In this document: positions 1-11,823 of the stretch, one piece after another
Layout of the letters: every line of letters begins with the position of its first letter
Numbering within the stretch: the stretch's first letter is position 1
DNA from: Favolaschia claudopus
Lineage: Eukaryota; Basidiomycota; Agaricomycetes; Agaricales; Mycenaceae
Direction: 5' to 3'
DNA length: 64,000 nt
Assembly (NCBI GenBank): GCA_037176885.1
Contig: JAWWNJ010000015.1
Coordinates: 372,001 to 436,000 of the forward strand
Program-made: the position numbers and the translations under genes
The notes under the pieces: model-generated
Seen by the model: the letters and a program-made list of their open reading frames with translations, nothing else
Told to the model about the DNA's origin: nothing
The model's database searches: none

Positions 1-1695
1 GCTATCCCTGTTGTGGGGTCGATAAAGAAACTCGTTCCCGCCCAGCCGCACCCTGCGTCAAAATCAGCGACCGTCAGAAATCTATCGTAGAAAAAAACAG
101 CTTACATGCTCCTGTCCCCTTCCTCCTCCGTCCCGGAACATCCTCCGTATTCAAAAACAGTCCGTTCCCGAATTGCCCTTCAGCGGGAGGAACAGCGAGA
201 TGCGGCAGGAAAACCTTGAACTTCTTGCAAGCTTCGATTGCGCCGGTAGGTGTGAGTGATGGAGAGAACATGCTCTCGACGGAGGCTTGGGAGAGGAGTG
301 GGGTTGTTGTCATCACGGTTCCAGCTATATGTTTGAAAATTGTTAACACCGAGGAAGATGCTCCATGACAAACAATACTGTGCCTTTAATCTGGAGTAAA
401 TGCCTCAATATTGTCAAATACTCTTTTAGAGAGCCGTATAAGCCTCCCCCGCCGAACGCCGCTGCAATATTCAATCCACTTAGCCCGGGGAATCGATTAT
501 GCAGCATAGACTCACGTTGAGTAAGATCCCTATCGAAAGAAGGTCCAGTCCATGGCTCCAACTTCCCGCTCTTCGTCCGATAGGTGAGCGGGAGCAATTG
601 TTTCTTCATTTCTGGGGTGGGGAAGAAGGAGAGGGTCGTGACACCTAGTGGCAAATAAATGTGATCTTGACTAATTCAGATTGTTAGGTTTATATCGATG
701 GACTTGACACGAAGGGCGAGCAAGCACAACGTACCAATACTGCTCTAACGATTTGCCGGAGAGTCTTTCTACGATGAAGCCGACACAATCTGTTGACCAG
801 GCGTAGGCGACTGAACATGAGAAAAGTTAGAATCAGAGTGTTGTTTGACGAGGCGAATTTGAACTCCGATGCGTACAGGATGTACCTGGCTCGAAGAGCA
901 ATGGGACCCCAGGGAGTGAGCCCTTTCCGCAGTCATTTTCAGTACAATATCAGAAAAGACATGAATGCAACCCACCTTGAGGATCTCCAAAAACTTATCC
1001 CCTCCCTCCCCTTCTTCATATTTATGCCAAATAATCGGGTGCGTCGCTTCAAGATTCATCAATGTCAAGGACAATGAATCAATTCAGCCTGAACTTAACA
1101 AAGCAAGCGACTCATTGACTTACGCGAGAGCGGACCACTAGCAAAAACCTTCCCATCTACCCCCATATCCAACCCGCTCGAATGGTTCAGCAGCTGGCCA
1201 AACAGAATCTTGCCTTTCGCAGGCGTCGTTGTGGCGGGGTATCCGCGGTCATCGTGCGAGGTGACTATGACGGGGTTCGCGAGCCCGGGGAGGATGGAGT
1301 CGACGGGCGTATCGAGGGTGATCAGGTTTTGCTCGATGAGTTGGAAGGCGGCGATCTGAAATTTAAATTCAAGATGAATTGCCACAGGATAGGATCAAGT
1401 TGAGGCACTGAGACGAACTGTGGTGATCAACTTCGCCATACTGCACAACCAAAATAACGTATCTTCGTTGACCTGTGCGCTTCCTGGGTCACCGACGAGG
1501 TGATTGCCCACTGGTCGCATATAAATCGGGCCTTCACTATTAGTGACGCCAAAGAATAGTGCAGGAGTCGCTTTCCTCGACCCCGCGTCGATCTTTGTTG
1601 ATCGTGAGTCAGAAACAGAAGGACAGAATATTGTCTCGTACCAGAATTCGATCGAGGTTGCTTTTGTGAGCCTCGGAAATTACTGGCTGAGACAT
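1..1695 (-). CDS. Beta-lactamase/transpeptidase-like serine hydrolase, copy A (3' end cut by window edge)
   Basis: Serine hydrolase of the class C beta-lactamase / S12 family. Fungal members are esterases, acyltransferases or peptidases rather than antibiotic resistance enzymes, so the substrate is unknown. The chosen start, MSQPVISEAHKSN, lies 55 bp after TATAAA (1750-1755). Visible motifs are the nucleophile SxxK as CSMAKLIT (near 1430), a YAW tyrosine motif (near 810) where copies B and C have YGW, and the C-terminal WAGTNFF box (near 30). Several short introns interrupt it. All exons read here are open, so the copy looks functional; its last ~40 codons fall outside the window. It is a direct repeat of copy B and less like copy C than B is, so the A/B split is the older one. 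Family assignment is firm, function open. Confidence 0.85.
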
Positions 1696-2380
1696 CGAGA
1701 AGTTGGGTCGGGGGTTGGCAAGTATCTGGCAGACGTTCTCCTGCCGCTCTTTATACTCACGATGTCATGGGGAATTTGAGCAGCTGGCCATTGTAAGCAG
1801 TCCAATTATCGCAGAGTTCTTGATTCTTGATGCACCAGAAGGTGACGGCCCGGTTACAAATCCCCTTTGTCAGGGACAAGTTACAACTGCCATTTAGGAC
1901 CTCATATTCCGCACCCTGACAGTGGGCCATTTGCGGCGCCAGTCCAATTATCGCAGAGTTCTTGATTCTCGATGCACCAGAAGGTGACTGTGAGGTTACA
2001 AATGCCCTTTGTCAGGGACAACTGCCATTTAGGACCTCGTATTCCGCACCCTGACAGTCATTCGCAGCGTCAGTAGCTGATCTGACGTGAATTCACTGTG
2101 GCATATCGTTTTCAGGTCTTGCAAGCGCACCACGCCGGAATTGAGGAGAAAAGATAGAACCGTACTGCATCCGAGTAGTTACTAGTGACGAATAGCACAA
2201 CAACTTAAGAACAGACAGGTCTGGCAATTGTAAGAGAAAGTTGATTCATTTGAAGGTCCGGACGAAGCTTTTCAAGAAGTTGACAGCGAGAGGGAGCCTG
2301 GAAGAAGAGGCTCCTTTCAATGCAACTCGGAATACCAGAAGGAGGACTCACGACGCCAGTATGCAGCCTGAGATGGTGTT
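1696..2380 (-). promoter_or_regulatory. Conserved upstream region of hydrolase copy A
   Basis: This region aligns with the sequences upstream of copies B (6497-7060) and C (58180-58747). It holds TATAAA (minus strand, 1750-1755). Similarity to B and C stops near 2380, just after the shared GATGGTGTT, which marks the edge of the duplicated segment. Unlike B and C it carries a tandem duplication at 1799-2058. Confidence 0.6.
1799..2058. repeat. 142-bp tandem duplication in the promoter of hydrolase copy A
   Basis: Two adjacent units begin AGTCCAATTATCGCAGAG at 1799 and 1941 (period 142) and both run to CACCCTGACAGT. Copies B (from 6599) and C have one unit only. The second unit is slightly shortened and has several substitutions, so the duplication is not brand new. 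Confidence 0.9.
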
Positions 2381-3197
2381 GTTGGAATTACGAGGCTGCG
2401 CACTCGCGCGCACGCCGTCGGTCCGTTGACTAAACAAACATTATTTTGGATTCATTTTCGCTCCGGTATGCTTACCATATTTCCCCGGCTCTCCGATATT
2501 TCATTTACTCCGCTGTATAAGTACGATGTGTCTATTGATTGCCCTTCGCGCGTTTGCGAGGGTCAACTGCTATCCCTCATTCCATTTGGTTTGAGTTTGT
2601 AACACGGTTTTCGAGCGATGTGACGGTGTCGACATTGACGGAGGGGGTTGTAGGTCTTGACGAGGGCGGGTGGCGGCATGACACAGGGCGAGAGAATAAG
2701 AGGCTGAAAGAGGGGAGGGTGTGCGGAAGCGGGAGAGGTCGGAACGACGGGTAGACAAGGAGACGCGCGCTGGGCGTTGGCGACCGAACGGCGTCAATCG
2801 GGCAGTCGGGTGGTACGGGTCGGAGGGAGAAGGTGGGCGGTGGCAAACGCACGGAGGAGAGAAGACTGGGGAGAATGAACAAGAAGAACCTTACAACGCC
2901 CACAAGTTCGCCGCCCTCACGTTTAGCGGCACAAACCATAGGCGCTGCGGCGCTGGGTGTCCACTGCCAAGCACAAGTCCTTTGAGTGAGAGGGCGGGGT
3001 CGGAGAATGGAGCCTTTTGCCACGACGTGTCGGCGCGTACGAGGGTGGGATGGGTGGTAATTGCGAAACACGACGTCGAGGAGGATGGAAGAGGAAGATT
3101 TCAAGATTAGACTGAGACTTGACTGAGAGTCTGAGACTCTCAGCTGGCAAAACTCCGGAGGTCACGTTTTGATACTACAAGCGGATTGATCCGTAGA
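2381..3197. other. GC-rich interval without a recognisable gene
   Basis: Unrelated to the flanking hydrolase repeats. A minus-strand open frame (2577-3104) is rich in Pro, Ser and Arg with no domain, and overlaps open frames on the other strand, as expected from high GC. I see no supported gene, and no terminal repeats that would make it a mobile element. Confidence 0.4.
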
Positions 3198-3761
3198 TCA
3201 AGATCTTCCTGACTTGAGCGGCTGCAAGAACATTCGGGTCCGTTGAAGCAGCGTAGAAGGGTACTTGACGTAGCTGGCCGGAGAAGACGGTGGTAGCAAA
3301 AGAACGTGTGATGTCACGATAACGGTCACGTGAAATGTGATGGTCACATTTGAGTGCGCGCCGCGAGGCGCCGCGCTACGTGCATTCGACGTCGACTGGA
3401 CAAGAAAAAGAAGTCGACGCGTCGCATGTGCAGAATAAGGACAATTAAGATTATTTAAGTAAATGAGAAATTTACAATAATATACCTGAGGATCTGCGTC
3501 GACGACGAAGGAATTTTCTCCCTGCTCAGGTGGTTCTCCTGGGGACATCCTCCAAATATCGCTTTGGGTTGAGAATTTTGGGGGGCTTGCTGCGTCGAGA
3601 GGGTCCCATAATTCGAAGAGGTCGGGAGGGTTGGCTAGAGCTAGTCAACAGTTAGTTTGAGTTCAAGTTGCTTGAACGGACGGAACCAGTGACGAACCTC
3701 GAGCCTCATCTGCCGCTGCTGCGGATGGGAAAGTACATAGGGTGATATTTGTGGACGACAT
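3198..3761 (-). CDS. Hypothetical small protein, three-exon model
   Basis: Not recognised. A phase-consistent model has exon 1 at 3698-3761 (MSSTNITLCTFPS...), exon 2 at 3486-3640 (an acidic, proline-containing stretch with LFELWDPLDAASPP and GENSFVVDADPQ) and exon 3 at 3198-3395 with a low-complexity basic/hydrophobic tail. Donors and acceptors are GT/AG and frames join without stops. The middle exon looks protein-like; the tail does not, and may be non-coding or replaced sequence. The gene lies between hydrolase copies A and B and has no counterpart in the right arm. It may be a fragment. Confidence 0.3.
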
Positions 3762-4700
3762 GGAGGAAGGAAAGGAAGTGTTGACGCCTGCCTGTCCGAG
3801 TCAACGAACGAATATTCGCTAAGTATAGCTGTTGGACCTACCTTGACTTGGTCCGTGCGGTAAGCTCAGCAGGCCGCAATGCCGAAATTTAGATTGAGGG
3901 AGAGAGAATCCGATGAGGAGCGACGCTACACCGAAACAAGAAAGGAAAAGGCAGAAAAGACGCACGTATTGTTGGGCGAGGTGTTTCCTTCTTTCGATGA
4001 ATTGGACAGAGTATAAGTAGTAGTAGGAATTATTTTCATTTTTGCCTTGATTTGCAGTGAGATTGAAATTCGGCTTGTTTTTCATAAGTTCGGACGAACT
4101 GCTCTAGTGAAAGAGCTGTGGGAAACCAAGAGCTGGAATCAGCAACGGCAACGTGAGACCAATGACGAGCGTACTAGTAGTAGCTCATATCGTCGACGCA
4201 GAGTTTCCCCAGACTCTCTTCCCTGTGCGCAGCTTTTCATTCAGCCAAGGATTGAGCAAGGTGTGACGACTATTGAACGTTCTGCCCATAGCTCGGAAGA
4301 AAGCGAGTCGAATCTCTGCGTTTGTGAAGTATCGTGTTGGGTCGCCTCCGCGCTGAAAAGAATAACTTTCCTCTGAGTAGAATGAGTTGAGCAAGGCATT
4401 AGTTTCACCTTATGGAGGAAATGTACCTGAAAACAGAGAAGTCAACTGTATGGAAATTAACAACGGAATGATAATAGAAAGGAATGGGTTCGGCATTACT
4501 TTCAGCATTCAGCGAAAAGATCGGGGAAATTTTACTAGGTATTCAGCCTAAAGTTTTGAACTTTCGAGCATTGGAGGCTTGTCAGCACCACCAAGAAAAG
4601 GAAAATCTGCGTTTAGTTTCGAGGCATGACTACGTCTTGGACAAATTCAACTTCAACCACGCCTCAAGTTTCCAAATAGGTTCCGATTCCTCGTTCTGAA
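3762..4700. other. Intergenic interval before the 3' end of hydrolase copy B
   Basis: No supported gene. A short minus-strand open stretch (4185-4378, containing GDPTRYFTNAEIRLAFFRAM) reads like protein but has no convincing start or partner exon. Similarity to the right arm starts only at about 4700. Confidence 0.3.
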
Positions 4701-6496
4701 TCAATCCTCGAGCGCGGCATATAACGCCACTTCCAGCTCATCCCTTATCATATCATACGCCGAGTCCCCCGTAGGCAATATCTGTGTACCCAATACCGCA
4801 GCTATCCCGGTTGTTGGGTCGATGAAAAAATTCGTTCCCGCCCAACCGCACCCTGCGTCATGATCAGCGAATCATGGAAGCAACAAAGGAAAAGAAAGAT
4901 AGCTTACATGCTCCAGTCCCCTTCCTCCTCCGTCCCGGAACATCTTCTGTATTCACAAACAGCCCGTTCCCGAATTGCCCTTGAGCGGGAGGAACTGCGA
5001 GATGCGGCAGGAAGATTTTGAACGTCTTGCAAGCTTCGATTGCGCCGGTAGGTGTGAGTGATGGAGAGAACATGCTCTCGACGGACGCTCGGGAGAGGAT
5101 GGCGTCCGTCATCACGCTTCCAGCTGTATGATTGTTCGTTAACGTCGAAGAAGATGCTTGGTACGAAACAATACTGTGCCTTTGATTTGGAGTAAATGTC
5201 TCAATATTGTCAAATAGTCTTTTAGAGAGCCGTATATGCCTGTACCCCCCAACGCCGCTGTGAGGTCAATGTTCAACACACTTAGCCGGGGCAGGTGGAC
5301 ACTTGATCATGCAGCAGAGACTCACGTTGAGTAGAATCCTTGTCGAACACAAACCCAGTCCAGGGCTCCAACTCCCCGCTCTTCGTTCGATGAGCTAGCG
5401 GGAGCAGTCGTTCCTTCATTTCTGGGGTGAGGTAGAAGGAGAGGGACTCCATTCCTAGAGGCGAAAAGATGTGGTCTTGGCTAATTCAGGTTTGTTAAGT
5501 TTTACATCGATGGGGTTTATACGAGCGCTCAGCGGACTGCGAGGGAGCATGCAACGTACTGATACTGCTCTAACGATTTGCCGGAGAGTCGTTCTACGAT
5601 GAAGCCGACGCAGTCTATTGACCAGCCGTAGGCGACTGAATATGAGAAGCATCAGAATCAGAGTTTTATCTTGCGAGGCGAATTGGATGCGTACAGGATG
5701 TACCCGGCTCGAAAAGCAATGGGACTCCAGGCAGTGAGCCCTTTCCGCAGTGATGTTCAGTACGATATTAGGAAAGACACGAATTCGACCCACCTTGAGG
5801 ATCTCCAAGAACTTCGCCCCTCCCTCCCCTTCTTCGAATTTATGCCAATGAAGCGGGTGTGTCGCTTCAAGATTCAGTAATGTCAGGGAAAATGAATCAA
5901 TTTAGCCTGAACTCATTGACTTACGCTGTAGCGGACCACTAGCAAACGTCTTCCCATCCACCCCCAAATCCAACCCGCTCGAATGGTTCAACAGCTGACC
6001 GAACAGAATTTTGCCTTTCGCAGGCGTGGTTGTGGCGGGGTGTCCGCGGTCGTCGTGCGAGGTGACTATGACGGGGTTCGCTAGCCCGGGAAGGATGGAG
6101 TCGACGGGCGTATCGAGGGTGATGAGGTTTTGCTCGATGAGTTGGAGGGCGGCGATCTGACATTTAAATTCGGGTTGATGAATTGCAACGGGATAGGGTT
6201 GATTTGAGGCACTGAGACGCACTGTGGTGATCAACTTCGCCATACTGCACAACCAAAATAACGTATCTTCGTTGACCTGTCCGCTTGCTGCGTCGTCGAC
6301 GACGTGATTGCCCACTGCTCGCATGTAAATCGGGCCATCACAATTAGTGACGCCGAAGAAGAGTGCAGGAATCGCCTTCCTAGACCCCGCGTCGATCTTT
6401 TTAGACAGTCAGTCAGAAACAGGAGAGAACATTGTCTCGTACCAGAATTTGATCGAGGTTGCTTTTGTGAGCCTCAGAAATTACTGGTTGAGACAT
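4701..6496 (-). CDS. Beta-lactamase/transpeptidase-like serine hydrolase, copy B
   Basis: Complete paralogue of copies A and C. The start MSQPVISEAHKSNLDQ lies about 51 bp after a weakened TATA (TATAAGG, 6547-6553; A and C have TATAAAG). Motifs are SxxK as CSMAKLIT near 6240, YGW near 5625 within AYGWSIDCVGF, and WAGTNFF near 4840. It ends ...ALYAALED and a stop. About seven short introns, at positions matching copy C. Nucleotide differences show B nearer to C than to A, so C appears to descend from B through the inverted duplication. An intracellular or unusually sorted enzyme is likely, because no signal peptide is visible. Substrate unknown. Confidence 0.87.
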
Positions 6497-7646
6497 CGAG
6501 AAGTTGGGTCGGGGGTTGGCAATGCAGACCTCCTCCTGCTGCCGCTCCTTATACTTACGATAACTATGTGGGGAATTTGAACAGCTGGTCATTGTAATCA
6601 GTCCAATTATCGCAGAGTTCTTGATTATCGATGCACCAGAAGGTGACGGCCAGGTTACAAATCCCACTCTCTCAGGAACAACTGCCATTTAGAACCTCAC
6701 ATTCCACACCCTGACAGTCATTCGCGGCGCCAGTAGCCGATCTGACCCCTTCATGCCGTGAATTTATCTGTGGCTCTCGTTTCGCAAGAGCAAGTGCGCC
6801 ACGCCGTGATTGAGTAGGAAGGTAGTACCGTACTGGGTATGAGTAGTGGAGAGTAGTGGCCGCCGCAGAGAGAGATGTCTATGAGGTCCTGTAATTGTAA
6901 GAAGAGTTCAGTGGTACATTCGAGGGTGCAGACAGAGCTTTCGAGAACGTGAAGTTGACAGCGGAATCGGACGTGGCTTTAGGTCTTCTGCAACTCGTGT
7001 TATCAGAAGACGAGCTCACGACGCCAGCATTCAGCCAGGACCACCTGAGATGGTGTTAAACGTGTTTGGACATGGGAGTTGCGGACAAGAAGCATAGCCG
7101 GGGAACGCCGAACGCGATCCCATCAAATGTCAATGGCCGGCACGAATTCGGATCACAGTTTATACTGTGGCTATGCTAGTCAATCACTCGAGCACAGCCA
7201 AACAATTGGTTCCTCTTCCTCTCCTCCCTTCGTCTTTCAATCCCAGATCGCCAGCGCTCATACCTTGCTCGGTTCCTCTACAACGGCTCTGGAAGCAACT
7301 ACTAGTACTGGTTGGCGGCTTCTGCGTACCTTGGGTCTCCCTGTATGCTCTTCGATCATAACTATCTGCCTACTAGTAGCTCTCGGCGACATTCTTATTT
7401 ACTTGAAAGCGCGCGTGGGTTTGCCGCCCTGAAACTCGGCCTTTTCCATTCCACTCTGTCCACTCGCACTAAAAATGAGCCAACGGAACATCAGCGCCAG
7501 GGATGGATGGTATAATTATATCTTGCGATGAAGTTTCAGGACGGAGATCGGGCATCCAGGGGACGGAGAATAGCAGGCTGTATTCACCTTCCTGATAAAA
7601 GGCCACCACCACGACATCCAGCACTCAGCCAGCATTCCCCGCATCG
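6497..7646. promoter_or_regulatory. Divergent intergenic region between hydrolase B and the aspartic protease
   Basis: Contains the B promoter (TATAAGG at 6547-6553, minus strand) and, for the rightward gene, GATAAAAGG at about 7594, 50 bp before the protease start. The whole region aligns, with indels, to the right arm between 58747 and 57640. No additional gene is supported, although a hydrophobic open stretch lies near 7300-7430. Confidence 0.5.
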
Positions 7647-9477
7647 ATGAGCCCCGCTGCAAGATCCCTCACTTCGTCTGCGTCTTCCCGCACACAGCGA
7701 GCGTTGGCGGACGGAAATGTCGTATTCACGATGTCTACCGATGGGACAGAAGATAACGAGTACGACTTTCGAGTACGCAACTCTCCGTTCCTCGTCTTCA
7801 AACTAACTTTGAAGCACACAGTACTCGACCAACATCACCATCAACGGCCGCAGTGTGTGATATTTGTTGTCCCCGCTTTCACTCGCTCACTTTCCCTCAG
7901 CTTTCCGAGTTGCGATAGACACGGGCAGCGCTGATCTATGGTTGGTTTCTTTATTTGTTTTCTTTGTTCCGACGCTTATTTCTGCGTAGGATATCACGCC
8001 CTGACGACTTCACATTCAATGACACCGGGATTCCCGTTACCAATAGCTACGGCGTTGGGGCAGGCACCGAAGTGAATGGCACGATCGGCTTTGCGTCGGT
8101 GCAGCTGGGTAAATACACGTTCGATAATCAGGGTAAGCATTTTCCGAATCATTGGGCGAAAACTCATTTTCTAAATAATTACAGTTTTCAACGCTGCTAC
8201 GAGTGTAAACTCATTCCTGAGATACAAATATACATCTCACCTAGTTTGCACTCCCAGGTCGGCCTCCCCGGCATCCTGGACCAAGGCTTAGACGGCCTCA
8301 TGGGCTTCGACTTCGGCCTCACCACATCCAACATCAAAACCGCCATATTAAAAGACGGCACCCTCAGCACCATCCTCGGCCAGCCCTTCGTCTCCAACAT
8401 CTTCGACCTCACCCCCTCCCGCGACAACTTCCTCGCCATCTCCCTCTCCCGCACCGACGACATGGAGGGCTCCGCCACCGCATCCTTCCTCATCAACGAG
8501 ATCTCCTCGGAATACAGCGCCGTCGTCTCCGCACCCACCATCGCTTTATTCCCCGGCTCGAACGCAAACGGTCGTTGGAGCGTCCCCATCGACAGCATCT
8601 CTCTCGACGGCGTCAGCATTCCATTCACACCCTCCACGGTTCCCGGCGCGCCACAAGGCAAGCTCATCGCGCTCATGGACACGGGGACCCCCAGCGTGAG
8701 CTTCCCCGCGGATTTCATCGATCGGTTGTACGCCGCCGTCCCCGGCTCGGTCCAAGTGAGCACTGGAAACTGGAATGTCCCGTGCAACACGACGAGTATT
8801 ATGAGCGTTCAAATCGGCGGACAGCCCTTCCCCATCCACCCGCTCGATCTCTCGGAAGTGCAGCCCGCGCCGGACGGGCAGTCGGTGATTTGTCAATCAG
8901 TGCCCTTTGCGGCGGATGGGACGACGGTGTTCGACGCGCTTTTCGGTGATACGATATTGAGGAATATATATTCGGTGTGAGTCTCATTTCGTCGGTTTTA
9001 TTTATTCAGTTCTCTGATAATTCAAACTCACAAATCAGCTATAACTTCGGCGCCGCCAGCGCAAAAACACCCTCGGACCAAGCCTCGATGCAATTCCTCG
9101 CCCAGACAGACCCAACCGCAGCGAAAGCTGACGTCCTTAACGTCCGCATGGCGGCCATTTCGTCTGGGGCGGTGACTAAGTTTGCTGGGGCTGCTGCCGC
9201 CGAGGCACCCGTTCCCTCCCCCTCAGGATCATCATCCTCTTCATTTACCGATAAACTGAACGACAACTACGGCCCCATTGTCATTGGCTTGCTCGCGGCG
9301 AACCTCTTCGTGGTGTTGGTGCTTGCTGTTGTTGCTTTGGTTACGTGCGTGAAGAGGAGCCGCGCGACGGGAGCGACGGGGAGTGGGAGGTATGTTCCGG
9401 TGAGGGTGAGGGAGGAGGCGACGCCGGCGATTAGGGTTGGGGAGTTTGAGCACGGGGATAAGCCGTATTCGGATTGA
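7647..9477 (+). CDS. Pepsin-family (A1) aspartic protease with C-terminal membrane anchor
   Basis: Both catalytic aspartates are visible: AIDTGSADLW (7912-7941, after an intron removing about 7857-7905) and LMDTGTPSVSFP (about 8673-8710). Between them are the usual A1 stretch TNSYGVGAGTEVNGTIGFA and the ILDQGLDGLMGF segment. After the protease fold a Ser-rich stalk leads to one transmembrane helix (IVIGLLAANLFVVLVLAVV, about 9280-9345) and a short basic then acidic tail, so a surface or secretory-membrane protein is expected. Short introns include 7784-7831, 7942-7989 and about 8980-9037. The start follows a TATA-like GATAAAAG by 50 bp, yet the N-terminus MSPAARSLTSS lacks a clear hydrophobic signal peptide. 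Either the first exon is missed or the 5' end is altered. Confidence 0.85.
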
Positions 9478-10202
9478 TTTGATTGATTTGTGAGAGCTTG
9501 AATTGCGTGCAGGGATTGTATTTATGAGGGACATCATCCGGGGGATTATGCAGTGGACATTACTTAGCCAGTTGTTGTGGGCTGATCGGCGTAATTATTG
9601 ACTGTCAATGGGTATATATAATTGAGAATCGGACAAACAGGAAGTATCGAGAGAGAGAGAGAGGAAGCGTCCTCAGTAGTGATACATATAAAGATAATCA
9701 TGCGTGAAAGTCTGAATCGCGCGAGTAGAACTCAGCAGCGATGAGTTGAGGAAAATTCTATGCCATCTGGTAAGCCAAATTTGAGACCAGCTCGCGAGAA
9801 ACTCAGGCGGCAGCCAGCTTAGCCATTATGACCCTGGAAAAGAAAAGTAAAAAGACAATTCAGTCCGCCCCCACCCGGCCATGTCCGGCCGGGGTGATAA
9901 TCTTCGCCTCCATCCTTCAATCATCCTCCGCGAAACCCAGCCACTGGAGACAGGATATGTTGTTGATTTTGTTCTTCGTATTCAACGCCTCGTTAGGCCG
10001 CAATTGAGGTGAAGCCAGAGATGGAGATGGAGAGGCGTTGAACGTTTGAAGATCGATTTTCGATAAATAGCAATAAATTAGGCTTCGCGGTTTGATGGAT
10101 GGGTTCAAAGATCATTGGGGTCAGGCCAAAAAAACGACCGTAAGTTGAAGGGATTTCACTTGGTCGTGGAGAAGGGTCTGAAATGGTAAATAAATACGGA
10201 TG
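9478..10202. other. Intergenic region between two convergent 3' ends
   Basis: Includes the protease 3' flank and a short (GA)n run at 9649-9662. No gene is supported. Confidence 0.5.
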
Positions 10203-10980
10203 TCAGTTAGATTTGATTTCAGTGAAATTGAGACGGACATTGGAATGCTCGAGAGCGGTTGCCACTGAGGAAACAGTTTCCACCTTGTCTTCCATACGCG
10301 CAAGAGACATCGTATGAAGTGTCATGTTCTTGATCTGATATCGATCCTCAACGCTCAGCAAGGCGGACTGATTCGAACTAAGCAGAGACATTACCATAAA
10401 GGCCTCAGCGGTTGAATCAAGTCTCTCCGTGAACTCGGCGAGCTTCGACTCAGTGCGGCGTAGTCGCAGTACTCGAGTTATCTGCCTGGTGTTCGCAGTG
10501 AGCTCGATCTCGGTTATGATCTCGTTCACCACGCTATTCGACACATGAGAACAGTTGAAATTAATCGCAACACACTCACAGCTCGAATTGAGCGATGCTC
10601 TGAATTAGACGAGAAGGAATTGTTTCCTGCTCTGGTATAGAATTGTAGATCGTATCAAGCAGAGTGACGGCTCTGAATGCCAGTTGCTCAGTCTTCGAAT
10701 CGCAAGCGGCCACACGCTAAGAAAATATTATATTTAGCCTCGTTCCTCAGGATTGATAAATCGTGACTTTACATACGTCGACTATGCTGCAAAGCGCAAT
10801 AATGGCCCCCGTTGCAGATTTCAAGGGGCCACAAACATCAGCCGCGCCGTTTAGGACTTCCAGGGAGGTGCGAATGGCGTCCCATGTGAAATGAGCTTTG
10901 GGATTTGGAGGGGTAGAACCTTTCCAACGCTTTCGTCTGGGGATCGGAAAGAATCGCGTGGACGATAGGCCAAGCTTCAT
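10203..10980 (-). CDS. Stand-alone NLR/MLKL-type N-terminal helical-bundle protein
   Basis: Three-exon model: 10777-10980, 10580-10716 and 10203-10533, phase-consistent, 223 residues. The sequence TWDAIRTSLEVLNGAADVCG followed by PLKSATGAIIAL and the amphipathic helices of exons 2-3 (QLAFRAVTLLDTIYNSI; EIITEIELTANTRQITRV) match the mixed-helical, MLKL-like N-terminal domain that in Agaricomycetes normally precedes a NACHT or other P-loop domain. Here a stop follows the helices and no NACHT, WD40 or TPR sequence lies downstream. It is therefore either a truncated NLR or a single-domain effector or decoy. In the family this domain is implicated in membrane-directed cell death and self/non-self recognition; that role is inference here. 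It is absent from the right arm. Confidence 0.6.
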
Positions 10981-11823
10981 TTTCCAGTAGAGGAGGGGGA
11001 TCCTTCTTGCTGCTGGCAATCGTCAGGTGTGGCGGCCTTTATCCACGCACCTCAACAGCTTTCAGTCCGAAAAAGGCGGAGATTGAAAGAAGCCTCTACA
11101 GCACGTGTGGTGGTGGCGTTAATCTATACAGCACTGGGAGTCGAAACGAATAGTTCGGCTAGCAATGCTTCGGTCCACTTTGACCAACACTCAGGAAATG
11201 GCCAGATTTCCGTTGCTTTGAACGGAGAAGAGTTATCTTTAATTGGTACCTCTACTTGAGCAGCTTTATCAGGACCAGTCGATCTTAATCGTTATACTTG
11301 CGTTATACGATCCTTTATCAGTTGTTTTTGTTCAATAACGGCTTGGTTTCGAGAGGCAGTTGAAGGGATTTCAAGGCAGTTTCGAATACAGCACTCCGAG
11401 TCGCGTGCCATTTTGCATGGCCCATGAGAGTTTTCTTGAGAACACGAAGCTGTCAGCGACTCATCTGGCTGAGTGTCTCACCTCTGCGGCCAGATCCGAG
11501 ACTGGAACCAGCTCTCTGAGCGAGATCCGAGTTGATTGGGACTCCGATTTGGGAAAATTGGGAGGTTGCAAGGAGATTGGGAATGCCGACCAGTGAGTAC
11601 TGCCCGGGCCAGAGCCGCTGCAACAGACGGAGCAGGGCATAGAAACATTTACATCGCGGCTGCGGGTGGCGACCTGGGACTTTGCTCGGAGAAGTCAAGA
11701 AAAAGTTCGGAGGTGGGGGGAGGGATCAAAAAGCATGCCGAGTGATCGCCGCACTTGGTCTCTATGTTTCCTGTTGTTTACATTTGATGGTCGATAGGTG
11801 CTTACTTCTTGACTTTCTCCTTC
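10981..11823. other. Intergenic region between divergent genes
   Basis: Serves as upstream DNA for the helical-bundle gene (minus) and the TM-ankyrin gene (plus). Small open frames on both strands (11029-11259, 11360-11745) lack proper ATG starts or recognisable domains. Nothing else is supported. Confidence 0.4.

Noticed and set aside
2577..3104. 175-codon minus-strand open frame in the GC-rich interval
   Set aside because: Low-complexity Pro/Ser/Arg composition, no domain, overlapped by open frames on the other strand; explained by GC content.
1..6496. Reading the three beta-lactamase-like genes as antibiotic-resistance genes
   Set aside because: Fungal members of this S12-like family are mostly esterases or acyltransferases; the motifs show the fold, not the substrate.
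8197..8790. 197-codon antisense open frame
   Set aside because: Shadow of the aspartic protease, whose catalytic motifs are on the plus strand.
9649..9662. (GA)n run as a regulatory element
   Set aside because: Short simple repeat in the protease 3' flank with no further signal.
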